Source: a virus
Length of the DNA: 38,223 nucleotides
IMG/VR virus record: IMGVR_UViG_3300013006_002411
Location: 1 to 38,223 of that record
Reading direction: 5' to 3' (one strand)
The stretch's first letter is position 1, and the number at the start of each line of letters is the position of its first letter. The position numbers were made by a program, and so were the translations under genes. Under the pieces are notes generated by a model, which saw only the letters and a program-made list of their open reading frames with translations, was not told where the DNA came from and ran no database searches. Shown here piece by piece: positions 8,273 through 15,708 of the stretch.

Positions 8273-10456
8273 CTAGCGAAGCACAGTACCCTGACCAATA
8301 CCGCGCTGCTGCTGACGGCGTAGTGTCTCCTGGAAGTCGAGTGCAGGGATCGGCGGACTACGCATAACGCTGTTGTTCTGGTTGCGCAGGTTGGTAGAGA
8401 TATTCTTCAGCACATCGAGCTGCTGATTACCTTGCTCGATCATCTTGTCATATTTCTCACGCTGCTCGATAGCTCCCTGAGCATCATCACTAAAGAAGTG
8501 CATGAGATTGGCAAGCATTCCTCCGAGATGATCGTCAAAAGAGCGGCCTGTGTCAGTATGAAGATAGCCCCACCTGACTGCTGAGCCGATGCCATAGCCT
8601 GCGAGTCCGGCTCCGGCTACGCCTGCAGCAGTTGTGCCCAGACCAGCAGCTCCCGCGCCAAGGCCCACACGTGCGGCCAAAACACCACCCAATCCGCCAG
8701 CAGCGCCCCCAACTCCTCCGGTGATCATCTTCACGCCACTAGAGGCCAGAGCCGCCCCACCTAGGGCACCCACTGCCAGAGCAGTACTATATGCTACCTT
8801 AGTGAGAGTCTGGTGACCTTCCATGAGTTTGGTGGCACTATCTTCCAGGCCACCAAGTGATTTAGACACATCGTCATAGAGATTATTGCGCCCATTCTGC
8901 CATTCATTCTCTACGCCCTGAGCCTTCGAGAACTCAAACTGATTGAGGAACTGGGTGCCTTCACCTGTCGCACCCTTGGAGTCGCCGATCTCACCTTGAA
9001 TGCGCGGGAAGTCGCCGGACATCATGGAGTTTGAGAGCGCGGCATAGCCCATGCGCGACTCTTGGTTATGGAAGAACTCACCCCATTTGGTGTGCATCGA
9101 GATCTGCATCATTTTCTCAAGGTTCTCTTGCTGAGCCTTGAGAGATGCATCATCCTGATTTGGAAGTGCCTTGAGCTTCTTCTGCTCGGCGACGAGCTGC
9201 TGATAGCCATGCTGCTTGCTCAGTTCCCGATTGATCAGCATATAGGCTGCATCATCGACATCGATCCCTTTGCGCTGCATCTGTAGATAGTATGCATTCA
9301 CATCAAAGCGTTTCGTCGGATTGCGCTTGCCTACAGCCTTAACAGGATCACCAGGCTCGACCTCGACAGCCTGAGCAGCCATTCGTGCGAAGTGCTGAGA
9401 CGCAAAGAGCGAATGCATCTGTTTGATATTGGTTGCGGCTTCACCCGTCGTACCTGCGGTATTCATGCCCACTTCAAGCTCAGCCAGCACATCACGCAGA
9501 CCTGACAAACCGATCTTACCTGCACCCATAGCATCCGGAAGCACTTCCGGCAGGAAGCGGGCGGCATCTTGAGCATGGAAACGCCCAGTAGAGCCAGCCT
9601 TGAAGACCATATCATAGCCTTTCTGGATGCCTTCAGGCGTGGTGATGCCCATTTGGCGGAAAGACGTCTGCAGAGCAGCTGCTTCAGCAGGTTCTGCACC
9701 CGAAGCAGAGGCGAACTGGAGTGTCTGGCCGAGAGCACTTTTAAAGACAGTAGCATTCGATAGCCCGTTTTTATCGGTTCCGGTGGGAGAATAAAGTCCT
9801 GACCGGATTAATGCCTTAGCTGCTTCTTCGCCATTCTCAAGCGACATCCCAGGCGCAGATCGAGTGGCTTCAAGGATCTGCTGTTGCAGAGTGTGTGCGT
9901 AGCCGACGCGGGCGGTCATCGGGAGATTGGACTTCTCTGTGAAAGTCAGCGCATCGTAGGCTAGCGACTTATTATAGGCCCGTGCCCGCTCAAGCGGATC
10001 CTTGATGACCTCGCCAGCCGCATATAAGCCAGCACCTGCACTGACCGCCTTATTCAGGACATGGCCAGCCATCTGCTTCCAATTGCGTGCTGCCTTCTCA
10101 GTATTGCGAGCGATCTCCTGAGAGTCTCGCGCAGCTTTGCTCATACCAGATCCAGCGATTGCAGCTTTGAGAGATTGTGCCTGCTTGGCAGACTCAGCCA
10201 TATGCTGCTCAAGAAGCTGGCCATTACGCTGGGTTGCATCCAAGAGTCGAGAAAGCATTCCAGTCTGATTCACCTGCTCGCGCAGTGTGCTGGTGACCTG
10301 CTGACCCTGCTGAATGATCTTGCCTGTAACTTGAGCCGAGAGACCGAGCTGCTCGTTGACCTTTTTCGTCAGGCTGATCTGATCGATCCCGATATCATGG
10401 ATCTTCTGCGCGGCATCTCCGGTCAGATTTAATCGCAGTGTGACTGTGTTACTCAT
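8273..10456 (-). CDS. Tail tape measure protein (Mu gp42-like)
   Basis: A 727-aa protein, the longest gene of the tail cluster, in the tape measure position between the chaperone pair and N. I start it at MSNTVTLRLNLTGDAAQKI, preceded by GGAG with proper spacing; upstream in-frame ATGs lie next to or inside a terminator hairpin and are unlikely. The N-terminal 120 residues are a long coiled coil rich in Gln/Lys/Ala. The phage tape measure core (residues about 170-430) has conserved AAKALIRSGLY, TSFRQMGIT and VLPDAMGAGKIGLSGLRDVLAELEV-type blocks. A Gly/Ala-rich hydrophobic stretch at about 590-640 may form membrane-inserting helices. It sets tail length and probably enters the cell during DNA ejection. 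Confidence 0.88.
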   Translation of the reverse strand: MSNTVTLRLNLTGDAAQKIHDIGIDQISLTKKVNEQLGLSAQVTGKIIQQGQQVTSTLREQVNQTGMLSRLLDATQRNGQLLEQHMAESAKQAQSLKAAIAGSGMSKAARDSQEIARNTEKAARNWKQMAGHVLNKAVSAGAGLYAAGEVIKDPLERARAYNKSLAYDALTFTEKSNLPMTARVGYAHTLQQQILEATRSAPGMSLENGEEAAKALIRSGLYSPTGTDKNGLSNATVFKSALGQTLQFASASGAEPAEAAALQTSFRQMGITTPEGIQKGYDMVFKAGSTGRFHAQDAARFLPEVLPDAMGAGKIGLSGLRDVLAELEVGMNTAGTTGEAATNIKQMHSLFASQHFARMAAQAVEVEPGDPVKAVGKRNPTKRFDVNAYYLQMQRKGIDVDDAAYMLINRELSKQHGYQQLVAEQKKLKALPNQDDASLKAQQENLEKMMQISMHTKWGEFFHNQESRMGYAALSNSMMSGDFPRIQGEIGDSKGATGEGTQFLNQFEFSKAQGVENEWQNGRNNLYDDVSKSLGGLEDSATKLMEGHQTLTKVAYSTALAVGALGGAALASSGVKMITGGVGGAAGGLGGVLAARVGLGAGAAGLGTTAAGVAGAGLAGYGIGSAVRWGYLHTDTGRSFDDHLGGMLANLMHFFSDDAQGAIEQREKYDKMIEQGNQQLDVLKNISTNLRNQNNSVMRSPPIPALDFQETLRRQQQRGIGQGTVLR

Positions 10457-10468
10457 CATCCGCTCCAT

Positions 10469-10494
10469 AAAAAATGCCCCGCATAGGCGAGGCA
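10469..10494 (-). terminator. Terminator hairpin upstream of tape measure
   Basis: Leftward transcript: TGCCTCGC pairs with GCGGGGCA (8 pairs, one G-U) around loop CTAT, followed by six T. It lies between the end of the 10505-10717 reading frame and the real tape measure start, so it probably trims the upstream head/tube transcript. It also explains a spurious N-terminal extension of the tape measure frame. Confidence 0.75.
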
Positions 10495-10504
10495 TAAGGG
10501 CATA

Positions 10505-10717
10505 TCACTTTTTTTTACGCCTCGCGGCGACATACGTCACCGGCTCTTCAACATCGGGTTGCTTACCTTGATCACGGGCCACTTGAGAAGGCTTAGATCC
10601 ATTCTTTGGCTTGCTACGCGAAGGATAAAGATCCTTGGCAATTTGGACTGCATCAGCCGCACTGAGACTTTTGATAATCTCCTCCGGAAATCCTTCATCC
10701 CGGAGGATCCTCATCAC
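10505..10717 (-). CDS. Tail assembly chaperone, frameshifted C-terminal part
   Basis: A 70-codon reading frame after the gp41-like chaperone and before the tape measure, the place of the frameshifted chaperone extension in long-tailed phages. It lies in the -1 frame relative to 10732-11046. The -1 frame stays open upstream of the nominal GTG start through the end of gp41, with a possible slip at the Lys codon of GAAAAGGAG. No Shine-Dalgarno precedes the GTG or the next ATG. The product (EGFPEEIIKSLSAADAVQ, then a basic tail ending RRKKK) is charged and helical. The long gp41-extension fusion is inferred by analogy with known tail frameshifts; independent initiation is the alternative. Confidence 0.6.
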   Translation of the reverse strand: MMRILRDEGFPEEIIKSLSAADAVQIAKDLYPSRSKPKNGSKPSQVARDQGKQPDVEEPVTYVAARRKKK

Positions 10718-10731
10718 ACGGACGAGATTTA

Positions 10732-11046
10732 TCAGGCCACTTGTGCGGTCTGTGCGGCCATCCGCTCCTTTTCTTCGAGCGCCTCACGCAAGCCGATCAG
10801 ATAGACACGGTTCTGATTGGCAGATGTGATCAACTGCTCGTAGGTCACTTGGGTGGCACCTTCAGCACCGTGAGTCCAGGTGAGCATAGAGGCCAGCTCA
10901 TTGACCTGGACATACTGACCTTGTTTGGCTTTGCTGATCGCGGACAGGCTTTCCTCCATGGTCAGGGCAGACATGGTGACTTCCTGCATTGGCTGGCCAT
11001 TGACCACGATAGGAACAGGCAGCTTGCCTTCTATAGAGATACCCAT
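10732..11046 (-). CDS. Tail assembly chaperone, Mu gp41-like
   Basis: A 104-aa protein between the tail tube and the tape measure. The N-terminal part (IEGKLPVPIVVNGQPMQEVTM) and the helical part beginning LTMEESLSAISKAK fit the small tail assembly chaperones of the E/gp41 type. These bind the tape measure protein while the tube polymerises. Its 3' end overlaps, in the -1 frame, an open stretch leading into 10505-10717, the classic arrangement for a frameshifted longer form. The identity rests on size, composition and gene order more than on strong motifs. Confidence 0.7.
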   Translation of the reverse strand: MGISIEGKLPVPIVVNGQPMQEVTMSALTMEESLSAISKAKQGQYVQVNELASMLTWTHGAEGATQVTYEQLITSANQNRVYLIGLREALEEKERMAAQTAQVA

Positions 11047-11049
11047 GGA

Positions 11050-11421
11050 TTAAGACTCCTTAATTTTGTCGAGGGCGTACATTTCAAGCGAACGCTTAGC
11101 CTCGCCTCCATCAGTGAAGGTGTCGCCAACGGTGGTGACGCCGACACCGGTATAGGTAGTCCGATTTGTACCATCCAGAGATTGGATGGTGATGGTGGCA
11201 CCAGAGATGGTGTCCCAAGCCAGATCACCTGTCTCAGGGATCACGACCTCGACCGAAAGTGCTATTGACGAAGTAGTTTTACATTCGCGCTGCACTCGGC
11301 CATTCGAGTTCATGGTCGAGACTGGCTTGCGACCTGCCGTGATCTTTGGTGTGCATGAGGTGCAGTCCACCTCCTGACCATTCACGTAGAGCACAATCGT
11401 ACCGACGACTTCCGTACCCAT
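11050..11421 (-). CDS. Tail tube protein (Mu M family)
   Basis: A 123-aa protein in the tube position directly after the sheath. It begins MGTEVVGTIVLYVNGQEVD and contains the tube-family block KPVSTMNSNGRVQR, followed by beta strands ending GGEAKRSLEMYAL, close to the Mu M pattern. Length agrees with the Mu tube (about 118 aa). It should polymerise into the inner tail tube, surrounded by the sheath made from the three reading frames upstream. Confidence 0.85.
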   Translation of the reverse strand: MGTEVVGTIVLYVNGQEVDCTSCTPKITAGRKPVSTMNSNGRVQRECKTTSSIALSVEVVIPETGDLAWDTISGATITIQSLDGTNRTTYTGVGVTTVGDTFTDGGEAKRSLEMYALDKIKES

Positions 11422-11434
11422 TGCTTATACCTCT

Positions 11435-12238
11435 TTAGTAGACATTTAAAGTGACAGCAGTAACATGCATGCCTCGCACCCAATGAGCAGGTACCTGCAC
11501 ATCAGCCTGCGTCAGATCTTGTGCATCCTGAGCCACGGTCAGCTGATTCTGATCTGCGCGGACATCTTCAAGAATCTCTGCGTCCTCAAGCGCCATATAG
11601 GCAGTGAGGAGCGCCGTGCGAAGCGTAGAACGCGCATCAGAAGTATTTTTCTGACGTGGGAAAGCGCTTTTGACAGCACGAGTCACCTTACGCACATATG
11701 CCAGCACCAAAGGGCCATTCACATCGAGCATGATGGTGTCTGGTGTACCATCTGGCTTTTGCTGATAAGTGGTGATCAGTCGCACGATCTTTGGCACACC
11801 GTCATCACCAGTTGCAACCACTGCCACACCGGCATTGAGTGCCTGCTCGATGCGGGAACGAGTCAGCGTGAACTTGGGATCCACGGCAGTCAGACCAGGC
11901 AGCTCGATATCATCGAACGGCACCGCAGGATCTGCACCACTGGCCATGGCTGCTGCAATGGACGCAGACAGCTGAGGCAGTTGGGTGGTGCCGTGGTAGC
12001 ACACCGCAACGAAGCGGTAGTTGCTGAGCGACTCAGCATAAGCCGCAAAAGTCGTGGCAGCATCGATGTCGTTGAACGGTACGACCAGGATGGCGTCGTG
12101 CTGCTCAATTGGGCCAGATACGGTATTCAGATAGTTCTGCCATGCGGCAGCATCTGCCTCTGCAGTGATTGAGCTGTCCAGGGCGATGATGGTATGCCCG
12201 AGCGGTTCAATCACGTTCAAAATATCTTGCAAAGCCAT
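11435..12238 (-). CDS. Tail sheath, C-terminal core (split gene, part 3)
   Basis: A 267-aa protein equal to the C-terminal half or more of a Mu L-type sheath. Recognisable are HDAILVVPFND, a hydrophobic ALRG-like YHGTTQLPQL region, the block IVRLITTYQQKPDGTPDTIMLDV (near-universal in Mu-like sheaths) and the terminal DQNQLTVAQDA and VRGMHVTAVTLNVY strands. The normal sheath start (IRTPGTYVEFD-type) is missing here and is found in a separate frame at 12616-12897. The ATG has its own good ribosome site (GAGGTGA, 5 bases upstream), so this part is translated independently. It lies in the same frame as part 2, after one TAA and four codons. This is the part that forms most of the contractile core. 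Confidence 0.85.
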   Translation of the reverse strand: MALQDILNVIEPLGHTIIALDSSITAEADAAAWQNYLNTVSGPIEQHDAILVVPFNDIDAATTFAAYAESLSNYRFVAVCYHGTTQLPQLSASIAAAMASGADPAVPFDDIELPGLTAVDPKFTLTRSRIEQALNAGVAVVATGDDGVPKIVRLITTYQQKPDGTPDTIMLDVNGPLVLAYVRKVTRAVKSAFPRQKNTSDARSTLRTALLTAYMALEDAEILEDVRADQNQLTVAQDAQDLTQADVQVPAHWVRGMHVTAVTLNVY

Positions 12239-12250
12239 TACATCACCTCG

Positions 12251-12592
12251 TTATACAGCTGGAATAAGACAGACTTGGAAACCGTCGCGTCCTGGCAACT
12301 CCTGATAGGTTGGATTGCTCACGTCTGCGACTGGTGTCGTGAAGATGGCAGATCCGTCGCTGGTGTAAACCTTCATCCGGATATTGCCGCCACCCGCCCA
12401 TTGCACGTAGTAAAAATAGTTATCCTCTGAGGCACTCACTCTGACATCGCTTTGCAGCGTTGGCAGTACCGTGTTAAACCAATAGCCCAGAGACTGATTT
12501 AATGGTACGTGGTAGGTTGTCCCATTGATCTCAACCACCCACGGCACCGTTACATTGGACGAAACAAAGTGATAGCCATTCGTCCAGTTCAC
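12251..12592 (-). CDS. Tail sheath, middle or protruding domain (split gene, part 2)
   Basis: A 113-codon frame from a GTG to TAA, open further upstream without stops to the slippery site at 12634-12640. The product is rich in aromatic and beta-forming residues (WVVEINGTTYHVPLNQSLGYWF, split here as two parts: WVVEINGTTYHV and LNQSLGYWF). Such a strand-helix pattern, VNG-x-Y-x-V then an amphipathic helix, resembles the variable inserted domain of Mu-like sheaths. No Shine-Dalgarno precedes the GTG, so translation probably comes from a -1 frameshift out of part 1. It has no clear homologue that I can name. Part 1, 2 and 3 together have about the length of an ordinary Mu L sheath. Confidence 0.6.
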   Translation of the reverse strand: MNWTNGYHFVSSNVTVPWVVEINGTTYHVPLNQSLGYWFNTVLPTLQSDVRVSASEDNYFYYVQWAGGGNIRMKVYTSDGSAIFTTPVADVSNPTYQELPGRDGFQVCLIPAV

Positions 12593-12602
12593 CGCACTAG
12601 AA

Positions 12603-12640
12603 GCCCCCTCGCAACTTATGCTGGAGGCACCCCCTTTCCC
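12603..12640 (-). promoter_or_regulatory. Candidate -1 ribosomal frameshift signal in sheath gene
   Basis: Read on the - strand, codons CTG GGA AAG GGG GTG give the in-frame heptamer G GGA AAG (12640-12634), the same slippery sequence used in lambda G-T, overlapping a second possible heptamer A AAG GGG. Five bases later GCCTCC (12628-12623) can pair with GGGGGC (12608-12603), a 6-bp stem with a 14-base loop. The -1 frame then runs open into part 2. A one-base indel in the G5 run is the alternative. Confidence 0.6.
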
Positions 12641-12897
12641 AGCGCTTGCACATTCACTTGAGTGTTGACAGCAAGCGCAGCGGTCATCATCTGCCCGGCG
12701 ATACTTGAGACACCGAGGGCAGCATCTGCCGTCGAGGTGTCATAGATCGTGACCGGCAGCGTCTGGCCATCTGTTTGAAACCGATCTGCTGTGATGAAGA
12801 GCAGCTTCTGAGGATTCAGTGGCAGACCTGTCCGCTGGGTATCCAGGTTGTAGTCCACATAAGTCCCAGGTGTCCGGATTCCTGATGGAATTGTCAT
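12616..12897 (-). CDS. Tail sheath, N-terminal core (split gene, part 1)
   Basis: A 93-aa protein beginning MTIPSGIRTPGTYVDYNLD, the typical N-terminus of Mu L-type sheaths (RTPGTYV-E/D-F/Y-D). It then has strands LLFITAD, VTIYDTSTADAALG and the helix GQMMTAALAVN. A normal sheath would continue for about 400 more residues, but here the frame stops at TAA 12616-12618 after GKGVPPA. A slippery site lies seven codons before that stop. The same domain, about half identical, begins the 660-aa protein at 1-1983. In known sheaths this region contributes the first core strands and the N-terminal arm that links neighbouring subunits. Confidence 0.8.
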   Translation of the reverse strand: MTIPSGIRTPGTYVDYNLDTQRTGLPLNPQKLLFITADRFQTDGQTLPVTIYDTSTADAALGVSSIAGQMMTAALAVNTQVNVQALGKGVPPA

Positions 12898-12910
12898 TAC
12901 TTACTCCCCG

Positions 12911-13768
12911 TTACTGAAGTGTCAAAGAGGCACTGGTGGGATTGGAGTTGATGCCAGACCCAGTGATCTGCACATTGACATCCATCACCACCGAGTGGCC
13001 TGTCGAAGACAGCGTGCCTGCCAGATTGACCGATCCAGCGGATATATCAGTCGAGGTCAGCGTGTATGGGCTGACGCTATAGACGCCAGCTGCAGGCGAG
13101 CCATTCTCGGAGAAGTTCGCATTGGTCAGGATCTGGTCACCGGCTTGTACGTCCGTGCTCGGCAGATCTACTTTGATCGAGAGACTGGAGCCAAGCGTGT
13201 ATTCCGTGGTTTCAAGGATGCCGTCCTGGTTCACGTCCGCAGGGAATGTCACCGAAGTCGGCGCACCGATTACCACGCGAGTAGAGCTGCTGCTATTAAG
13301 CGTGCCACCACTGGCCAGCGATTGATTCTGCACCATGGTGCCATAGCCCCAGTTCTGTGGCTGCAAGGTGGTTTGCACGTTATACAGACCATTCACAGGA
13401 GCGACACCAGCTTGCGGCACAGAGGTAGCTACATTGACGGTCTGTGCGACTCCAGAGAGGTTGATCACCTGAAACTGCAGGACACGCACACCAGGATCAA
13501 GCAGCAGTTGGACGCCCTGATCAGCAGAGGTGTCGGCAGGGATCAAGATAGCTGCTGTAGCATTCGCGCCGGTGATGGTGAGCGGGCCAGTCAGTGGCGC
13601 AGTTGCATCGAAGTTAGCAGCAGTACCGGCACCAGTACCGACACTGCCTCCATTCAGATCCTGGACAGCAGCCACGAGGGCATTAAACTTCGTCAGAAAT
13701 TCGCCGGAAGACAGATCGCGGGTATCGACGTTGAGAGTGAAAGATCCTGAAATCGTAGAGCCTGTCAT
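12911..13768 (-). CDS. Ig-like, Ca-loop protein upstream of sheath
   Basis: A 285-aa beta-rich protein placed between gp37 and the sheath, where Mu has only the small gp38. The first 80 residues (FLTKFNALVAAVQDLNGGS and a Gly/Ala/Thr linker) could be an attachment region. The rest resembles bacterial Ig-like repeats. It contains an EF-hand-like loop DVNQDGILETTE preceded by TFPA, and later GDQIL, the same combination seen twice in the 660-aa protein (FPADTNGDG, IPADTNNDG, GDQIF). No signal peptide or membrane segment is seen. A virion decoration or adhesin role is inferred from its repeats and position; no specific family is recognised. Confidence 0.65.
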   Translation of the reverse strand: MTGSTISGSFTLNVDTRDLSSGEFLTKFNALVAAVQDLNGGSVGTGAGTAANFDATAPLTGPLTITGANATAAILIPADTSADQGVQLLLDPGVRVLQFQVINLSGVAQTVNVATSVPQAGVAPVNGLYNVQTTLQPQNWGYGTMVQNQSLASGGTLNSSSSTRVVIGAPTSVTFPADVNQDGILETTEYTLGSSLSIKVDLPSTDVQAGDQILTNANFSENGSPAAGVYSVSPYTLTSTDISAGSVNLAGTLSSTGHSVVMDVNVQITGSGINSNPTSASLTLQ

Positions 13769-13778
13769 AATGAATATC

Positions 13779-14366
13779 TCAGTATTGATTTAAATTGATA
13801 AGGTCGCTTGCCTGACTATCCTGTGATGCTGGATCAAGGTGATAGTCCACATTGATTTTTTCGAGCCAGTCGGCTTCGAGCGAAGCAAAGTCAGTGCGGT
13901 CGACATACATATAGGTATGGAAGTCAATGGCCAGCACAGATACGGCCTCGTTGTTCGTTTTGGTGTTGAAGATCTGCATGATCTTGCCGGGTTGCATCTG
14001 ATTGATCGACAGACCGAAGTCCTGACCAGCGACGGCATACAGCACATCAGACACAAGCTGATAAGACCCCACGCGGAACTGCTGACCATTGACGACAGTG
14101 CCCTGACGAGCGGTTTCCTCATTTCGTACAGATCGGGCACCGACCAAGACCGTCCAGGTCAGATCTACATGCCACTTTTTGGCTCCGATCGTCTTGACGG
14201 ATGGCGCACCAGAGAACGTCACCCAGACAGCTGGAAACTTCTTCACCACCTGATTCAGGTCATCATCAAACTCACCCCCATAGGTGCGGATCTCGTTCAG
14301 GTACTCACGGCCCAGATTCTTGATTGCATCTTTGATGGCTTGTTCGATGGCTGACAGGCTTACCAT
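13779..14366 (-). CDS. Tail terminator-like protein, Mu gp37 (DUF1834)
   Basis: A 195-aa protein of the DUF1834/Mu gp37 family: start IEQAIKDAIKNLG, the strand FPAVWVTFSGA, the block WHVDLTWTVLVGARSVRNEETAR and a later helix SYQLVSDVLYAVAG. It follows gp36 with a 7-base overlap, as in Mu. Family context suggests a protein at the head-tail junction or tail end; the exact role is inferred. Confidence 0.78.
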   Translation of the reverse strand: MVSLSAIEQAIKDAIKNLGREYLNEIRTYGGEFDDDLNQVVKKFPAVWVTFSGAPSVKTIGAKKWHVDLTWTVLVGARSVRNEETARQGTVVNGQQFRVGSYQLVSDVLYAVAGQDFGLSINQMQPGKIMQIFNTKTNNEAVSVLAIDFHTYMYVDRTDFASLEADWLEKINVDYHLDPASQDSQASDLINLNQY

Positions 14367-14788
14367 GTGCGCCCCCAGTCATTGGGACGGACATTCTTGA
14401 TCAGGATCTCATCCTTCTGGGTCGGCACCGGCTCCATGTTCGGAAGCGGTGCGCCTAGGGAGATGATGCCCTTGGAGAGATTTGTAAGCGTCTTGATGGC
14501 CGACTCATATCGCACTTGGTCACGCTCAGTCACCCGCGCCGCGCCCGTCACCAGATGATAGCGGGCAATATCGCACGCCACTTTCACCAGGAACGGAGGA
14601 GCTGGATCCACTGGTACGGTGTATCGGGTACAGATGTACCCATCCACCTCACTATTGGCGGCATCCATGGCCAGTTGCAGGCGTGTCATATTAATCACGC
14701 CAGCATAGGGATCCTCGGTATCGGTGACATCGATCAGATCGTGTTCACCGAACTGGCTGGTCATGGTGATGAGCGTGGCGTAGGTCAT
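14360..14788 (-). CDS. Head completion protein, Mu gp36 (DUF1320)
   Basis: A 142-aa DUF1320 protein. I start it at MTYATLITMTSQFGEHDL, whose ATG overlaps the capsid stop as TAATG and has GGAG upstream, rather than at an upstream in-frame codon inside the capsid gene. Conserved features are LQLAMDAANSEVDGY, then RYTVP and the helix LVKVACDIARYHL, all seen in gp36 head-tail connector proteins. It sits between capsid and gp37 as in Mu. Confidence 0.85.
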   Translation of the reverse strand: MTYATLITMTSQFGEHDLIDVTDTEDPYAGVINMTRLQLAMDAANSEVDGYICTRYTVPVDPAPPFLVKVACDIARYHLVTGAARVTERDQVRYESAIKTLTNLSKGIISLGAPLPNMEPVPTQKDEILIKNVRPNDWGRTW

Positions 14789-15708
14789 TAACCAGCTCCG
14801 GTCGAGCCGATAGCCATTTGCCAAAAGCCGTAGCCCGCAGCCGCACGTGCTTCAGCGCCGAACAGATAAGTCTTCTGCATGAAGACTGTCGGAGAGTCCA
14901 TGTTGATCTGCTGCACAAAGACCGGCGCTTTACGCTCCTGGTAGATGAACGGCTTGACCGGTTTGGTGGTGTCCAGCAGAAACCACGCAGTGTCCGATGT
15001 CAGACGAGGCTCGATCACGACGGTCGCAGTGCCCTTATAAGGGTTCGGCATACCATCCTGCAGACGGTCATTGGTCATCAGCGTATTGGCAATATCCGCC
15101 AGAGCTGGAGGCACCAGAAGGATATTGGGGATGCAGTTCAGCGGACGACCAGCGTCATCTTTGAACTTCATCATCTGGATACGCGCAGCGCCATAGGACG
15201 CTTGAGCCGCTGCCAGACCTGCACAGGACAGCGCTTTGGTCATGGTGTTCGATACCGAAGTCTTCTTGGTTTCACCGACTGGATGACCGGCACTGAAGAA
15301 CGGTTGACCGTCATAGCACAACGCTTTAGGGCCGAAGCCATTGCTGATGATGTCAAAGATCAGCTCATCCGGAAGTTGCTTGGCACTGAAGCCCGCACCC
15401 TGTGCCTGCGGCTGATAGATCCCGAGCTGATCATCTTCGATGTCATTGCGGTCGACTTCGACAGTTGCCTGCCAGTCTTCGTTGATGATCTGATAGCCAT
15501 GCTGAACGAGCCGCTTGATGGTTTTTTCACCGACCCAGCGCTCCATTTTGGGGAAGCGGTTCAGCCAGCGATAGTCAGTATAGCGACCGGTAGACGGCAC
15601 CTTCATTGCCACCTTTTCCCAGTTCGATGGCGCGGCTTCAAAGGCGTTGTTAAAGTTTGCCTTCAGATTCAGAAAAATCGCATCAAGTGTACTGCCGTTG
15701 ATGATCAT
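14788..15708 (-). CDS. Major capsid protein, Mu gp34 (T)
   Basis: A 306-aa capsid protein of the Mu T family. The start at MIINGSTLDAIFLNLK is chosen because AAGGAG lies 10 bases upstream and the ATG overlaps the preceding stop as ATGA; an ATG three codons earlier is only one base from that AGGAG. Diagnostic stretches are FNNAFEAAPS, YRWLNRFPKMERWVG (with the phage-typical LGE/VGE-K), VEVDRNDIEDDQLG, NILLVPPAL and the C-terminal GYGFWQMA. Its length equals that of the Mu T protein. It builds the icosahedral shell. Confidence 0.92.
   Translation of the reverse strand: MIINGSTLDAIFLNLKANFNNAFEAAPSNWEKVAMKVPSTGRYTDYRWLNRFPKMERWVGEKTIKRLVQHGYQIINEDWQATVEVDRNDIEDDQLGIYQPQAQGAGFSAKQLPDELIFDIISNGFGPKALCYDGQPFFSAGHPVGETKKTSVSNTMTKALSCAGLAAAQASYGAARIQMMKFKDDAGRPLNCIPNILLVPPALADIANTLMTNDRLQDGMPNPYKGTATVVIEPRLTSDTAWFLLDTTKPVKPFIYQERKAPVFVQQINMDSPTVFMQKTYLFGAEARAAAGYGFWQMAIGSTGAG

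Noticed and set aside
9537-9548. GGAAGCACTTCC, identical to the core of dyad copy D
   Set aside because: It lacks the TACAGSC flank and lies inside the tape measure coding region, with no operon start nearby.
12239-12253. Read-through of the TAA between sheath parts 2 and 3
   Set aside because: Part 3 has its own strong ribosome site and ATG right after the stop, so independent initiation explains it better.
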